This document shows, one piece after another, positions 21,871 through 33,201 of a stretch of DNA of 64,000 nt. Made by a program: the position numbers and the translations under genes. The notes under the pieces are model-generated. The model ran no database searches. It saw only the letters and a program-made list of their open reading frames with translations, and had not been told where the DNA came from. Location: contig OX638368.1 of assembly GCA_951812925.1 (NCBI GenBank), forward strand, positions 72,636,422 through 72,700,421. Direction: 5' to 3'. Positions within the stretch are counted from its first letter, which is position 1. Every line of letters begins with the position of its first letter. The stretch is from Calliopum simillimum (lineage: Eukaryota > Arthropoda > Insecta > Diptera > Lauxaniidae).

Positions 21871-24055
21871 CTTTGCATTGTACTGGGTTGTGAATAGAAG
21901 TAATACTTCAGAATAAATATTTCCTTTTGCTTGCAAAAGAAAAAAAATTGTATTCTAAAATTTATTTCATTTTGCCTTTTTAATTAGTTTTTCGGAACAC
22001 TTCCCACAAAATATAATGTTAATAATTCGATATGTGTTATCGAAATTTTACATACAGCAAATAATTTTTTTGAGCTAATGTTTTTCCGGCTAATTTCGGT
22101 CTCTTGGACTGCCAACCTGCACAGCATATAGTTCGAGTTTTTTTCAAAGATTCAAAAAGATCTAAAATAATCAACGAAATCTTAAAGTATTTTTTTTTCC
22201 TAAACATAAACTTTCTGCGAAAGTATAATTCAAGCAATAATTTTGCACTTCTAAAAGAAAAAAACCTGCCGGATTAATTAATAATATTGGCAGAAACAAA
22301 TTAGCCACAATAAGGAACATTGTATTTCATTGCTGGATAATGGACGTAGTGATGAGGAATCCACATGGGGAAATTTTATTACCCGCTTGAAAATAGCCAA
22401 CAATGGGGCTTAGTAAAGTATAAATTTAATAAATTTATTTCAACACAAAATTAGACGTGTATCTAAATTCTAAAAAAAAAAAAAAATAAATTTATATACA
22501 TAACTTCTAAAAATTAATATTTAAAAAGAAAAAGGAAAAAAATTTAATTGGAAAAAAACAATTACTTCAACCTAAATTTATTAATATAAAAACAAAAAGA
22601 AATCTATTTTATATTTTTGCCTAATCAAATCATTATAAAAAGAACAAAAAAGGAAAAAAAATTTACCTTAACTGAACTACAAAAATGTACGCAAAATAGG
22701 CATATATAGTTTATATAGTTTTTTTTTTCTTATGAATTTTACATATCAAGTATGTTGCATTTATTTTTTTTTTTTCTTATTTTTCCATTTGTTTGACTAA
22801 TAAATACGATTTAGTGTTTCTGAGCAAAAGACTAAAAAGTCTCCAAAACATAAAAAAGAGCATTACTGTTTTTGCAACTAGTCTTGTAAAACAGTTTGTT
22901 TTTGGACAGTACCGCGCGTGTGCCTTTAGTAAAGCAATCAAAATACTAGTAAAGAAAAATAATAAATAAAAAAAAACAAAAAAAAAATAGATAAAAGAAT
23001 AAAACGTGAATAATTAAACTTAAAAACATAAAAATTAAAATATAAGATTTATGCGAGGTTTGTGAAAAATATTAAATGATTCGGATATTTTTGCAACAAA
23101 AAAACATATACATTCGATTATAGTGAATTGTGAGAATAATATATTTTAAAATTATATCCCTTAGCAGATGGTGAATGGGAGTTTTCCATAAAAAAAAAAC
23201 ATTGCGGAATCAACTCATCGAGGAATGGCCAATTCTCGCTGCATTGAGAACCGACTGTAAGTTTTCATTTTTTTCATTGTTTGTATGTTATTCTCGCTGT
23301 ACGGTAATATGCAGCTATCACAGCTCGTTTGAGGTGTAGAGTTTTTATAAAATTGGAGAGTTAGGTGAATTCGCGCATTAAATTAACTGCATGTGCAACA
23401 CATAACTTGCACATAGCAAAGGTTATTGAACTTTTAGATTCTTTCAGTTTTTTTCTTTACATAAATTCGTATTTAAATCAATTTTTTTTCTAAGGGCACA
23501 GTGAGGTCTTAATGTTTTCGTACATTTTTTCTTCTTTTTCTCTTAATATTGCTAAGTACAAAATTTTTTTTTTTGCATTGCATTATGTACCTATAATGAT
23601 AAATTTGTTAGAGTGTAAGAAGCCTTTAAATCAATTTTGTATGCTAAATGCTTATTTTATTAATGTTACTAAATAAAAGGATAATGGATTGTAAAGCTTA
23701 AAAATCTTTATTTGGTCCAAAATCTTTGGATAGGTAAAAAGGTATGTAGGCATAATTGGGCTTCTAATTTCACCATATAGAAGCATGGTTGGGGGGGCAC
23801 GGTGCGGTTATTGATTTCGTATAGCTGCTAAAATTTGCTAAGTGGTTTGCTATCAATGGAAGTTTTGGTTCGGTTTGGTTTCAAAGTTTTGTTTATTTCT
23901 TTTTGTTATTTGTGCACATAATTCTTTTCTTGTTTGGTTCGTCAGTAGTGAGTGCAGTCTAGTCATGCCTGATTTTTTTGAACCTACCCCAGACTGAAGC
24001 TCCGGCAATAAGCAAAGTGCACACAGGGTTTTGACCAGATATGTAAGCCCACAAA
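21871..24055. other. About 2.2 kb without recognisable genes or clear repeats
   Basis: AT-rich sequence with poly-A and poly-T runs. Two relatively GC-balanced patches stand out, at about 22890-22940 and 23160-23345; the second ends in a donor-like GACTGTAAGTTTTC. No long frame exists on either strand. This is the best candidate in the left half for original scro intron sequence, but function is unproven. Confidence 0.4.
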
Positions 24056-24081
24056 AATATTAGATTCATCCAAAACTTAAT

Positions 24082-24680
24082 TTGCTGCTGAGTTCCATAA
24101 CAGCATATAAAACAACTATAGACATTATAAAAAACGCGATTAAAACACTGGATAATGAAACTTTAGACAAACCTACAATAATATACAAGTCGATGGCACA
24201 TGTTCCAGACATTTCCGATAGAATTATAAACTCCGACATATATGACAAAAATAAAATCAATATCGCATTAAAAACTAATAACATATTCAAACAACTTTTC
24301 TCAAACACAAAATCAAAACTAGACAATTTAGACAAATCAAACGTTATATACAGAATAGCATGTAATGGTGACGAATCCAACATATGTAATAAAATACATG
24401 TTGGAACAACAAAATCGAAACTACGGACAAGATTAGCTGCACACAAATCAGATTACAAGACAAGAAAAGGATTATTAGACAACAAAACTACAATAGCGGC
24501 GCGCTGTGCAACTATGGGACACTCTCCCAACATACAAGAAACAAGAATATTACAACAAGAGACTAACTACAAAAAACCATACACAATAGAAATGTTACAT
24601 ATAATCAACACACCGTTAACCATACGACTAAACTACAAAACAGACACGGAAAAATGCACTCAAACATACAGAAATTGTAA
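24082..24680 (+). pseudogene. PLE2 linker and GIY-YIG endonuclease
   Basis: An open frame of about 200 residues: IIKNAIKTLDNET…KSMAHVPDISDRI, then KSNVIYRIACNGDESNICNK, IHVGTTKSKLRTRLAAHKSD, ATMGHSPNIQETRILQQETN and KPYTIEMLHIINT. This is the Penelope endonuclease with its conserved Cys/His-containing insert. The YVG of PLE1 is HVG here, a change in the YIG-equivalent tyrosine that would be expected to impair activity. The frame then runs into the TIR element at 24684 and ends at a stop inside it. Upstream RT is lacking. Confidence 0.85.
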
Positions 24681-24683
24681 CTC

Positions 24684-25264
24684 ATATCGAGCCCTAACCG
24701 CCAAAAAGACTTAACTGACACGATTTCGGATTTTCGTTTTTTGATGAAAACCTATAATTCGTGTCTATACGCATCTTCTCTACAAATTTCATAACTGTAA
24801 AAAAGTACCGTTACGGAGTTATAGCAAAAGCAATTAAGACTTAACCGACATTCGAAGTATTATGTTTATCTTTTTTTTGACTGGGAGTTGTGGGTAAGTC
24901 TTTTTTGCTTTTTGTGTCAAAAATAATTTGCGAATAATGTAATAAAAAGGAAAATTTATTAAAAATTCTTGATGAGGGTTAATAGTATAAGTGACCACAA
25001 ATGTTTTTTTGTACAAAAACTGAAGATCAGATGGGGAATCTGGAAAAGAAAAAAAGACTTAACTGACAAAACACTGAAAAATAGCCGTTATATTATAAAT
25101 AGGTGAATAAAACCAGTTGCATCGCATGTCTAACACAAAACATAGCTCACATACTTAATTTCACTGTAATAGCTATACTAAATGCACAGATATTTAAAAA
25201 GAACCTTCTCCTGTAAAATTTACTTTTTGTCAGTTAAGACTTTTTGGCGGTTAGGGCTCGATAT
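24684..25264. mobile_element. 581-bp TIR element 'ATATCGAGCCCTAACC', copy 1
   Basis: The ~37-bp terminal repeats start ATATCGAGCCCTAACCGCCA and match at both ends. A second, reversed copy is at 36065-37481. The two copies share interior blocks (AATTAAGACTTAACCGACAT and GACACGATTTCGGATTTTCG regions). No coding capacity. The TSD cannot be fixed from the flanks. Confidence 0.8.
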
Positions 25265-25280
25265 GTAAGAGTAATTTATT

Positions 25281-26160
25281 ATACCCTACACCCAGGGTAT
25301 ATTCACTTTGTCCTTCCGTTTGTAACGCAGAGAAGGAGGCGTGGCAGATATAGAAAAGTATATATATTCTTGATCAGCGTCACCTCCTGAGTCGATATAG
25401 CCATGTCCGTCTGTCTGGCTGGCTGGGTGGGAAAACTGAGCAAGATAATTCAATGAAATTTGGTACACTGCCTTCATCGTTAAAGATAGCTCGGGGGATT
25501 GAAAATGAGTGATATCGGTCGACGGACACGCCTACCGCCCATACAAAAAATATATTCAAAATGCAATTTTAGGAGTATTTTTCATGACAATGCAACTAAA
25601 ATACGCATAAATACTAAAAATTTTCAGCTCTGAGAAAAAACTGAACGAATTCGGACAAGAGGGCGTGGCACCTCCCATATAAGCAAAAGCTATAAAACGC
25701 TACACAGAAAGCGTTTTTTGAGATATTCGAACCAAATTCGACTCAAACACTAAGAATCATAAATGAAGGCTCTCAGTTAAAATGGGGTGAAATCGGACAA
25801 AGGGGCGTGGCATCTCCCATACAAGCAAAAGTTTCAAAATGTTATACTGAAAGAGTTTTTTGAGATAATCCAACCAAACTTCACTCAAATACTAAAGACT
25901 ATAAATGCACGCTCCAAGCTAAAACTAGAAGAACTCGGACAAGAGGGCGTGGCACCTCCTATATAAGCAAAAGCTTCAAAACGCTATACTGAAAACGTTT
26001 TTCACTCAGACACTAAAAACTATAAATGCAAGCTCTGGACAAAAACTGGGTGAACTCGGACAAGAGAGCGTAGCACCTCCCGTAAGAGCAAACTTTTAAA
26101 AATACTGCAGTGTAGGGTATTTAATGTTTGGCCAGGCCAAATTTTACACCCTTACTAGTT
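25281..26160 (+). repeat. Dispersed fly repeat 'ATACCCTACACCC', copy 1
   Basis: It starts ATACCCTACACCCAGGGTAT and ends TGTAGGGTATTTAATGTTTG…CCCTTACTAGTT. It contains the GAGTCGATATAGCCATGTCC and GTCTGTCTGGC motifs familiar from dispersed repeats of higher flies. The body has direct units of about 141 bp beginning GGGCGTGGCAC (near 25665, 25805 and 25945, plus a shorter one at 26064). Copy 2 is at 42827-43446. Confidence 0.75.
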
Positions 26161-26269
26161 TTTTAGTTTATATAATTTTTAAATGTTTCTAAAATATGTT
26201 AAAGCATTAATCTGTGTATATATGTATGTTTTCTTTATTGTTTAAATTATACTTACTTGCAGTTGTAAA

Positions 26270-26316
26270 TTTTTTCCTGTAGACGAACACCGAAAGAGTT
26301 CGAAATATCGAAAAAT
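26270..26316 (+). ncRNA. Hammerhead-like motif at the PLE2 3' end, core mutated
   Basis: Stem I (TTTTTC/GAAAAA), stem II (CGAAC/GTTCG), GAAA and ATC match PLE1. The core reads CTGTAGA instead of CTGAAGA. The base that is A in the CUGANGA core is U, so this copy is probably inactive. Confidence 0.65.
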
Positions 26317-26399
26317 TAAAAAATAATCACAGTAGAACAAAAAAGAGTTTTATTTGGAATTACATCAAAACTGACCTGGAAAAACTTATTCAAAATCAT

Positions 26400-27041
26400 A
26401 AGGTCGAACAAAATATCAACATTTGTGTAGTAATATATACATAGATCATGATTTTTTTTTTATGTCAAAATTCTGTGATTTGATGTTATGAAATTTTGAT
26501 TTCATAAAGTTTGGATCTCCACTAGATATTTTGCTGTTATGACCTGAACTATTGCATGATTAATTGCTTGTCGAGTCACTGGGTAAAGTTATACCGGTTG
26601 GATACAATCTTAATGGCTCTTGGATAGGAATTCCAGAGATGAGCAGCGTTAACGAAAAAGAGTTTGGTAGAGTTGAGGTAGCTTAATGTTGGCAAAATTA
26701 AGTAAACTAACATTTCGAGATGATAGACAGAAATTTAGTTTATCGTATAGATATTGGGATGTTTTTGTGTATATAATTTTGTTAATAAAGCCATAATTTC
26801 TAAAATCAAGATAGTTCTTAATACTACACTTAAGTATCCGACAGCTGAATAATGAAATGTGTTCAAACCTGTTAACAGTATTGTATGCTACTTGTAGTTT
26901 ATGAAGGGAGCGTGAGTCTAACTTGCTTTAAAGTACTTCTGAGTCAGTTATTATTGGAACTATTAGCTGTACAACTAAACGCATTCTAGTTTCAATAGGT
27001 ACAAACGCAGATGTCATCCTTAAATTTCGCAACGTGATTTT
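26400..27041. other. Gene-free AT-rich sequence
   Basis: No gene, TIR or tandem repeat is evident between the PLE2 3' end and the next inverted-repeat element. The region 26560-27000 is less AT-rich and could be old intron or a LINE relic, but I cannot assign it. Confidence 0.35.
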
Positions 27042-28568
27042 AGTGGAGTCAATAAAGCCAAAAAAACAGGCAAAATAACGAAGTCCCCAAGAACAACTCC
27101 GATTTTGATGATTTTTTATTATTTGCTTTTTTTTATTTAAAATCAGAAATATTTTGGAGCGCGGTCGGAATTAATTATATCATTTTTTAAGCAATATTTA
27201 AGAAACTAATGTTTTCATAAAAAATTTGGAAAAAAATACATCAAGCAAAAATCAAAATAGTCATTTTATATGTATTTGGCGGTTGTTAATCCGAATCTGG
27301 CATTAGAGTTGTATCTTATTTGGTTTCTGAGATATCTTCTCTTCTTATGGGGTCTAAAATTGTGTATGTATGTATATAAAAACTGTTGCCATTTCTCAAG
27401 AACGGCTATAGCAATTTTAATGAAACTTTGGAAAGAGATGGGCATTAGCATATACTAAAGAATGAAATAGACTTTGACTTAGTACTCGTATATGCTTATG
27501 AAGAGGCATGACACCGCCCTAAACTGTTTATTTAATTTGGCCATGGGCCTTATCGTAAATCTGAAGGGAGTTCCATTCTCTCCCTCCCGGGGAAGGAGCA
27601 CTGGAAGTAGTGAATATTTCATGAATGGAAACTCCCCTTCCTGCAGGGATACTTTTTTTATTTTAATATCGTTGACATTTTCAGAAATAACCAGTTTGCA
27701 ACGCTGCGTTTTTCCAAGAGCGTTGACATTTTACACAAAAACAACATCTGGCAACGCTGAGTCTTTCCCATATCTTTGACATTTTGCGCAAACAACCTGT
27801 CTGAACGCTAATTTTTTCCAATTTCGTTGACATTTTGCACAAAAAAAAAACATGTGGCAACGCTTTTTTCTATAAATCGTTGACATTTTTTCCATTTTCC
27901 ACTGGATTTTGTCAGCTGACTTAAAAAAAGATAAACAAGAAACAGCAATTGCAAAAGAAGAAAAAGAAGCAATTGCAGCAGTGAAATTGAAGTTAATGCT
28001 TTACTTTATAAAGTAAAAAATGTCTTTAATCATTTTTGTGGATTTGGAAAATCAAAAGTTTGCACCAAAAAGTTTCCAAAAAAATTTGAGTGAAAAGTAG
28101 TTTTAGCAGTACCAGTATAAGTTGGAAACGCTTGGATGAATATTAAAAACTTTAGTGTCATATGAAAGCTATTTCAATAAGCTTTATAATTGTTGTACTA
28201 AAGTTTTTAATTTGTACTCCCTAGCAAAAAGTTGAGGAGCAAATTTAACAAATAAAAGTGAAAAAACTCGCTCCCAACTTATTGCCGATAACATAATTTT
28301 TTTAGTGAATTTTTCCTTTCCACGAAATTTTTTTTTAGCGAATAAATTCTCGAGAGTATTTATTTACGATAAGGCCCCATATCTATATAATAGTATAATA
28401 TATTTTGATGAAATTTGGTACGTAACTACTGATTATTAATGCCTTATAATGTGCAAAAATTGGTCGAATTCGGAACAGTGCCACGCCCACTTTTTAACCA
28501 TTGAAAATTTTGATTTTCATCAAAAGCTGTTTTCGAGTAATATTAAAATCAAAATTCTTGAGAAAAAC

Positions 28569-28652
28569 ATCACAACAGTTTTTATATACATCACAACAGT
28601 TTTTATATACATCACAACAGTTTTTATATACATCACAACAGTTTTTATATAC
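28569..28652 (+). repeat. 21-bp minisatellite, four copies
   Basis: CATCACAACAGTTTTTATATA is repeated four times head to tail. Related elements (39880 and 27385 regions) carry a single unit, so the array arose by local expansion. Frames through it (TTVFIYI repeats) are by-products. Confidence 0.85.
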
Positions 28653-28866
28653 ATACACAATCTTAGACCCTATAAAAAGAGAAGATATCTCAGAAACCAT
28701 ATAAGATACAGCAATTCTAATGCCAGATTCGGATTTAAAACCGCCAAATACTTATAAAATGACTATTTTGATTTTTGCTTGTTGCATTTTTTTTCCAATT
28801 TTTTTTTTTTTATAAAAACTTAAGTTCCTTAAATATTGTTTAAAAAATTATATAATTATAAAATAA

Positions 28867-29711
28867 CACAGGCCTGCAAATTCGACATTTTTTTTCCTCT
28901 CTTGATTTTTGAACCCAATTATGGTGGTTGTGGACCTCTTAATCACGAATCTGAACTTAGTTTATTTCTATGACGTCAGGATTTTGAGATATTCCAATTT
29001 TCATAATCTCAAAAATAATGAAGAATCGTGTGTTTTTCACTGTTATTTTAAAATTTCTCGAAATTCTGACGTGATAGAGTAATTCTGCAAGCGGATTTGG
29101 GCTCAGCATCAAAAAATACATTGGAAATCACTCTTGTAATTTTAAGAGGGGTACCCTTGTTTGTCTGTGCAGCATTTGAAAACTTATTTATCAATCGTGT
29201 GTGCTTATGTACTCTTCAATTTCACGCCTAAATCACTCAACAAATTTGAACCATTCTTGCACCATATATTTTTTTGATGCTCCCCGTACGATCTAGATAG
29301 TTGCTATGCATAATATTCATCCAGATATCAAGTTTTTTTTTTTATTTTTGTTATGTTTTCTTTGTATACCGAGCGCACCGTACTTTCATTCAATTACCCC
29401 CATTATCAAGGCAAATCTGTCGGAATATCAGGCGGATATATGGTTTTAATATGGTTTCAATATACCTACTGGTATGGGCGTAGGAGCGACTCAAATAAAA
29501 TTTCCAAAAAAACATCTGGTGCAAATATGGTTTTGATACGTTGCGTAGTATAGGCGTCTTATATATACGAAAAAGGCACTTAAGTAAAACTTAAATTACT
29601 GAGAATTGTGACGTGCTGGAATTTGTTCACTATTTTACTCGTAATCAGCACACTTAGTTCTATTGAAATCGCTTCTTAAAATTCAGAGAGGAAAACCCAT
29701 GCAGGACTGTG
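28867..29711. mobile_element. 845-bp element, ends CACAGGCCTGCA / TGCAGGACTGTG, TSD TAA
   Basis: It sits in the right arm of the surrounding inverted repeat. The left arm gives the empty-site sequence (TATAATT…). TAA is duplicated at 28864-28866 and 29712-29714. The ends begin CACAG and match the short MITEs at 59021-59605. No coding sequence is recognised. Confidence 0.75.
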
Positions 29712-29782
29712 TAATTATAAAATCATCAAAATCGAAGCTGTTCTTGAGGACTTCCTTCTAAAAGACTTTATTGACTCCACTA

Positions 29783-30443
29783 TTTAGATTTTACCACAAC
29801 AGCATTCATATGATCTTCACAACTTAATGTAGAATTGTTCCGAAACCCAAGTTGTGCAATAAGACGGTGAAGAATATATAATAAATAAAAGGTTTGATGG
29901 TTTGCTGATTTTATTAGCAACTGTTTGCTGATGCTGATGCGGATGCTGACATCTATTTTATGCTGATGCCGATGAGGATACTGAAATCACCAACAACACT
30001 AATACAAACCCTGAAAGTGGCGCTAGGGAGAAAATTTATTTTTTGAATGATTTTTTTTTGCATATTCGGATTAAACACCCCAATATACATGAGGCCAGGA
30101 GATTTTTTTGGTTATTAAAGGATTTACTCGTTTTTTAATTTTTTCTCAAAAATTCCTTTTTCTCAAAGCTTCTGAATATGTTAGTACATAATTTTCGAGG
30201 AATTTTAAAAATATTTTTAATTAAAAACACAAATTTTCTCAATTTATATATTTTGGGCTTAACCTCATTGGCTTCTGAGCGACTCATTTGGTGTTTTAAA
30301 TCTCTAAAGTCTCCTATAGATCTTTTAGGCTGCACGGGCCTGCTTGAATGTTTAAAAGGAATCAGTTCAACAAAAAAATTAATCTAAAATTTATATAAAA
30401 TTGTAATTCTATGTTAATGCATTCTAAATTTTATTCGTCTGGC
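29783..30443. other. Intergap between TIR elements, with GCTGAT-rich microsatellite
   Basis: At 29910-29980 a degenerate GCTGATGC hexamer-type repeat occurs. The rest is AT-rich with no recognised gene. Confidence 0.4.
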
Positions 30444-31422
30444 ATATCGCGACCTTAGGACAACAGAGCTCTCTACACTCATATCACTTTCGAGAAATCT
30501 ATGTGTAAATGTTTCTTATCGCATAACTCAATTGATTTTCATCACAATGTTATTCATATTACAAGCATTTGATTGTCGCGAGGATTTCATTGGTACTAAA
30601 ATAATTAAAATAAGTGTATTGTCTAGTTAATAAGGAATTTGTGTGTAAAAAAATCGATAGAACTTTGTTGCTAAACGATAAGGTACATAAAATTGGGAAA
30701 CAAAGTTCTTGTTTCATTATTTAAAGCGAGCATAACTTCTTCAACAAAAATCAAACAAGACCAGTTTGTAGTTCAAAAACAAAAAACAGTATTAAATGTT
30801 GAATTCAATATAAAAGAGCAAAACAATTTCGTGCTTTTTTTAACATACTCAAAAATCGTATTTTTTAACATTTGGGGTAGTAAGTCTCGGTAACCATATA
30901 AAATATAGCGACTCTGATGCCAGATTTGGATTCAGCGTTGGCAAGTACAATATATCGAAAATAACAATTTTTGTTTCGAATTATTCAATTTTTCAAAAAC
31001 CGTTTTTCGACCGTTTTTCAAAAACTGCATAAATCTTAAGTGTTGGTTTTTTCTAAGTCCAATTACTAACAAAATGAGCCATGTCGGCTCAAAATCGGTG
31101 CTTGTTTAACAAAATTCAATGATTTTACCTAATTTTCCTGCTCTAGAATGCTTCACAAAGTTCTATCTGAAAAAAAAAAGAAATCTTACAGAAACACAAA
31201 GTTCTATCTGGCAGTTAGAACTTTGTGAAATTTATTTTATTTTAAACATGTGTGATAGGTCTTTGTGTATCACAATTTCATTTAGTATCTCAGAAACCAT
31301 ACGAGATAGGAATATTTGAGTAGCTGTAATCGAAAGAGCGTGGTCTGTTTACATTGAAGCAATATATAACTCAGTTTAACAAAAATGTCAGTTAGAACTC
31401 TGTTGTTCTAAGGTCGCGATAT
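30444..31422. mobile_element. 979-bp TIR element adjoining scro exon 2
   Basis: The terminal repeats ATATCGCGACCTTAGGACAA (left) and GTTCTAAGGTCGCGATAT (right) match over about 30 bp with a few changes. The right end lies 42 bp from the exon 2 donor (GT at 31463-31464). No transposase is seen. The interior includes short inverted blocks (CAAAGTTCTATCTG). Confidence 0.75.
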
Positions 31423-31464
31423 AATAACGATTGATTTAAAAGAAAATTTTTTGAAAATGCTTAC

Positions 31465-31676
31465 TTGCAAACCTAGGATCGTTCGCTGTAGAACCGTACC
31501 ATGTTGCAGAACTTCGCATGTCTGTGTAATGTCCAGCAAGTGACAAGTTATCGCCTGGGCCGCAATATGTCTGCACACCTGGACTGTGGTACAATGGGCC
31601 CATGGCATATGGGTTTGCCATACTCGTATTTCCTAAAGTACTCGGAGAATTGATGCTACTCCCGCTAGAATTAGAC
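31465..31676 (-). CDS. scro: scarecrow (scro), coding exon 2
   Basis: The minus-strand exon is bounded by acceptor TTTTTTCAAG (AG at 31677-31678) and donor GTAAGC (31459-31464). It encodes 70 residues: SNSSGSSINSPSTLGNTSMA, then NPYAMGPLYHSPGVQTYCGP, GDNLSLAGHYTDMRSSATWY and GSTANDPRFA. This is the conserved region between the TN motif and homeodomain of NKX2-1/scarecrow proteins, whose WYG…DPRF block is diagnostic. It starts in phase 2 and joins exon 1 exactly, and it ends in phase 1 inside the codon after Ala. The homeodomain should lie left of the window. The product is a nuclear NK2-class transcription factor active in nervous-system development. No frameshift or stop is seen, so the exon is intact. 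Confidence 0.93.
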
Positions 31677-33201
31677 CTTGAAAAAATTTTAATGAATTTT
31701 TATTAGCGAAACTGAACCAAACAATAATTTCAATAATTTTTAAAATAAAAAAATACTTCTAGCGATTGAGTAGTTATTTCTTAAATTTAAACCAGCTTTT
31801 AACTTCTTTTGCAAAATTTTAGATCCACTAAAAGTCAAAATCAAGCTATAACTCAGATAATTTCGATCAAATCATACCTTTGGTATAGCTAAGTATTAAA
31901 AGCGTTATTAATTTTTCTTTAAATATTTTCTTTACATGAAGCACTAACCGTAAAAAAAATCAAAATTTTCAACGGCTCCAAGAAAACTAAAATAAATACG
32001 ATTTTCGTGATCAGCAGGTCCAAATTAGTTTGGAAAATTTGGTTTGAAAAATTTACAATTGCACTATTGTCTTCTGTTAACTGCAGAACTATATTTTATC
32101 TGGTTTTGCAATTATCGGCCTTGGTATCAATAGAAAATTTTGTTAGATTTATAAGTAGCTTAGACCAGGGCCGTAACCAGGGAGTGTTCAAGGGAACCGA
32201 GCCTCCACAAACTCTTTTCGTGCCACTCCTACAGTTTTTGAGAAATGTGCAAAATATGGACAAAAATTTACTCAGTGTAGTGCAGTTGATTTTATTGTTT
32301 TGCACAAGCAAGCGCAAAATTCTTACGACATTCTTCGTTTACCCACCGTTCTTCATAATTTTATTAAACTTGAAAAATAATAAAAAATGGATGAAATTTA
32401 CCAAAATAATATTTCATCCTCAATGTGTAGTGGACGCGACCAGTTATCAGCAAATACTGGTACAACATTTGTGTGTTAATTAAGTAGAATTAATTTCTTT
32501 TCTGGATCAGTAACACAGCAAGTTGATATCACAACAGGATATTTTTCGTTTACTGGATAATATACTCGTACTGGTAGCTTTTCATAGCAGGATTGACAGT
32601 GTAAAAATTTGAGACAGGACTCGTAATTTATATTTGGACTTGTTGGTGTGTACTTGTTTACAGAAAAACTTGATCTCATCATTGACTCCCAATCAGTAGT
32701 AGTAGTCTCATATTCAGAGTTTGCGAATTTTAAAAATCGCGGCGATACTTTTAAAACTTTTTATTTAATTCGATTTTAAGCGTTGAACAGAATGCTGAAG
32801 CTATAGTATGCCGCTGTAGTACAAAATATAGTGTAGTAGACGATGAAGCGCTTCAAAAATTTCTATGAACAGAATGGAGATAAATTTGCATAAATTTTAA
32901 AATGACCTAAACTTTTTAAACTTAAAATTATTTTCATAATTTTATTTGCTAATCTTTTTTATAAAATTATCATGAAATTTGTGCTAAATTAATATTTAAA
33001 TCATTAAATAATGTTTACAAATTTGTTTTCATCAATTCGGTAACATTGCAAGCGACAAAGTTGAAAAGTTTGAACTTTGTACTACGCCGCAAGCTTCAGC
33101 TACAGCGTTAACTTCAAGCTTCAGCTACACATTCTGTTTCAGCAGTTTAAGTCTTGCGCGTTTACATATTTATTTTTTTTAAACTGACATGATCGCCACG
33201 A
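31677..33201. other. Start of scro intron 1 with one small inverted-repeat MITE
   Basis: Mostly AT-rich. At about 32783-33143 ACAGAATGCTGAAGC and its complement GCTTCAGCTACACATTCTGT face each other, with GTAGTACAAA inside each arm. This fits a ~360-bp MITE. Near 32165 CAGGGCCGTAACCAGGG resembles a DNA-transposon end. The 158-residue open frame at 32007-32483 has no recognisable domain. Confidence 0.5.

Larger units (their letters stand above)
24060..26400 (+). mobile_element. Penelope-like element copy 2 (PLE2), 3' half
   Basis: It belongs to the same family as PLE1. The coding part (24082-24680) and the hammerhead-containing 3' UTR (about 26165-26400) are separated by two inserted elements (24684-25264 and 25281-26160). 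The 5' part, including the RT core, is missing. The 3' boundary is set by loss of similarity to PLE1 after CTTATTCAAAA, near 26395. Confidence 0.8.
27042..29782. mobile_element. 2.7 kb inverted-repeat element 'AGTGGAGTCAATAAAG'
   Basis: The ends AGTGGAGTCAATAAAG (27042) and CTTTATTGACTCCACT (29782) face each other. The arms pair through the AAGTCC…AAGAACA…TCCGATTTTGATGATTTTTT and GGAGCGCGGTCGGAATTA blocks. The right arm is split by the CAC/TAA element at 28867-29711. The 38188-40213 element is a related copy. Between the arms (27500-28450) lie non-palindromic AT-rich DNA and a short stretch of fly-repeat type (GTGCCACGCCCACTTTTT). Confidence 0.7.

Noticed and set aside
24066..24446. 126-residue minus-strand frame
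   Set aside because: Antisense shadow of the PLE2 coding sequence.
25660..26090. CRISPR-like array
   Set aside because: The ~141-bp direct units are long and imperfect, and the sequence is eukaryotic; it is a dispersed fly repeat.
31408..31440. Extension of scro exon 2 past Phe-Ala into SKHFQKIFF
   Set aside because: That part lies beyond a good GTAAGC donor, and splicing at GCAA|GTAAGC restores the phase expected for the next exon.
32007..32483. 158-residue plus-strand frame
   Set aside because: No domain, AT-rich codon use, no repeats or splice support; a chance open frame is as likely.
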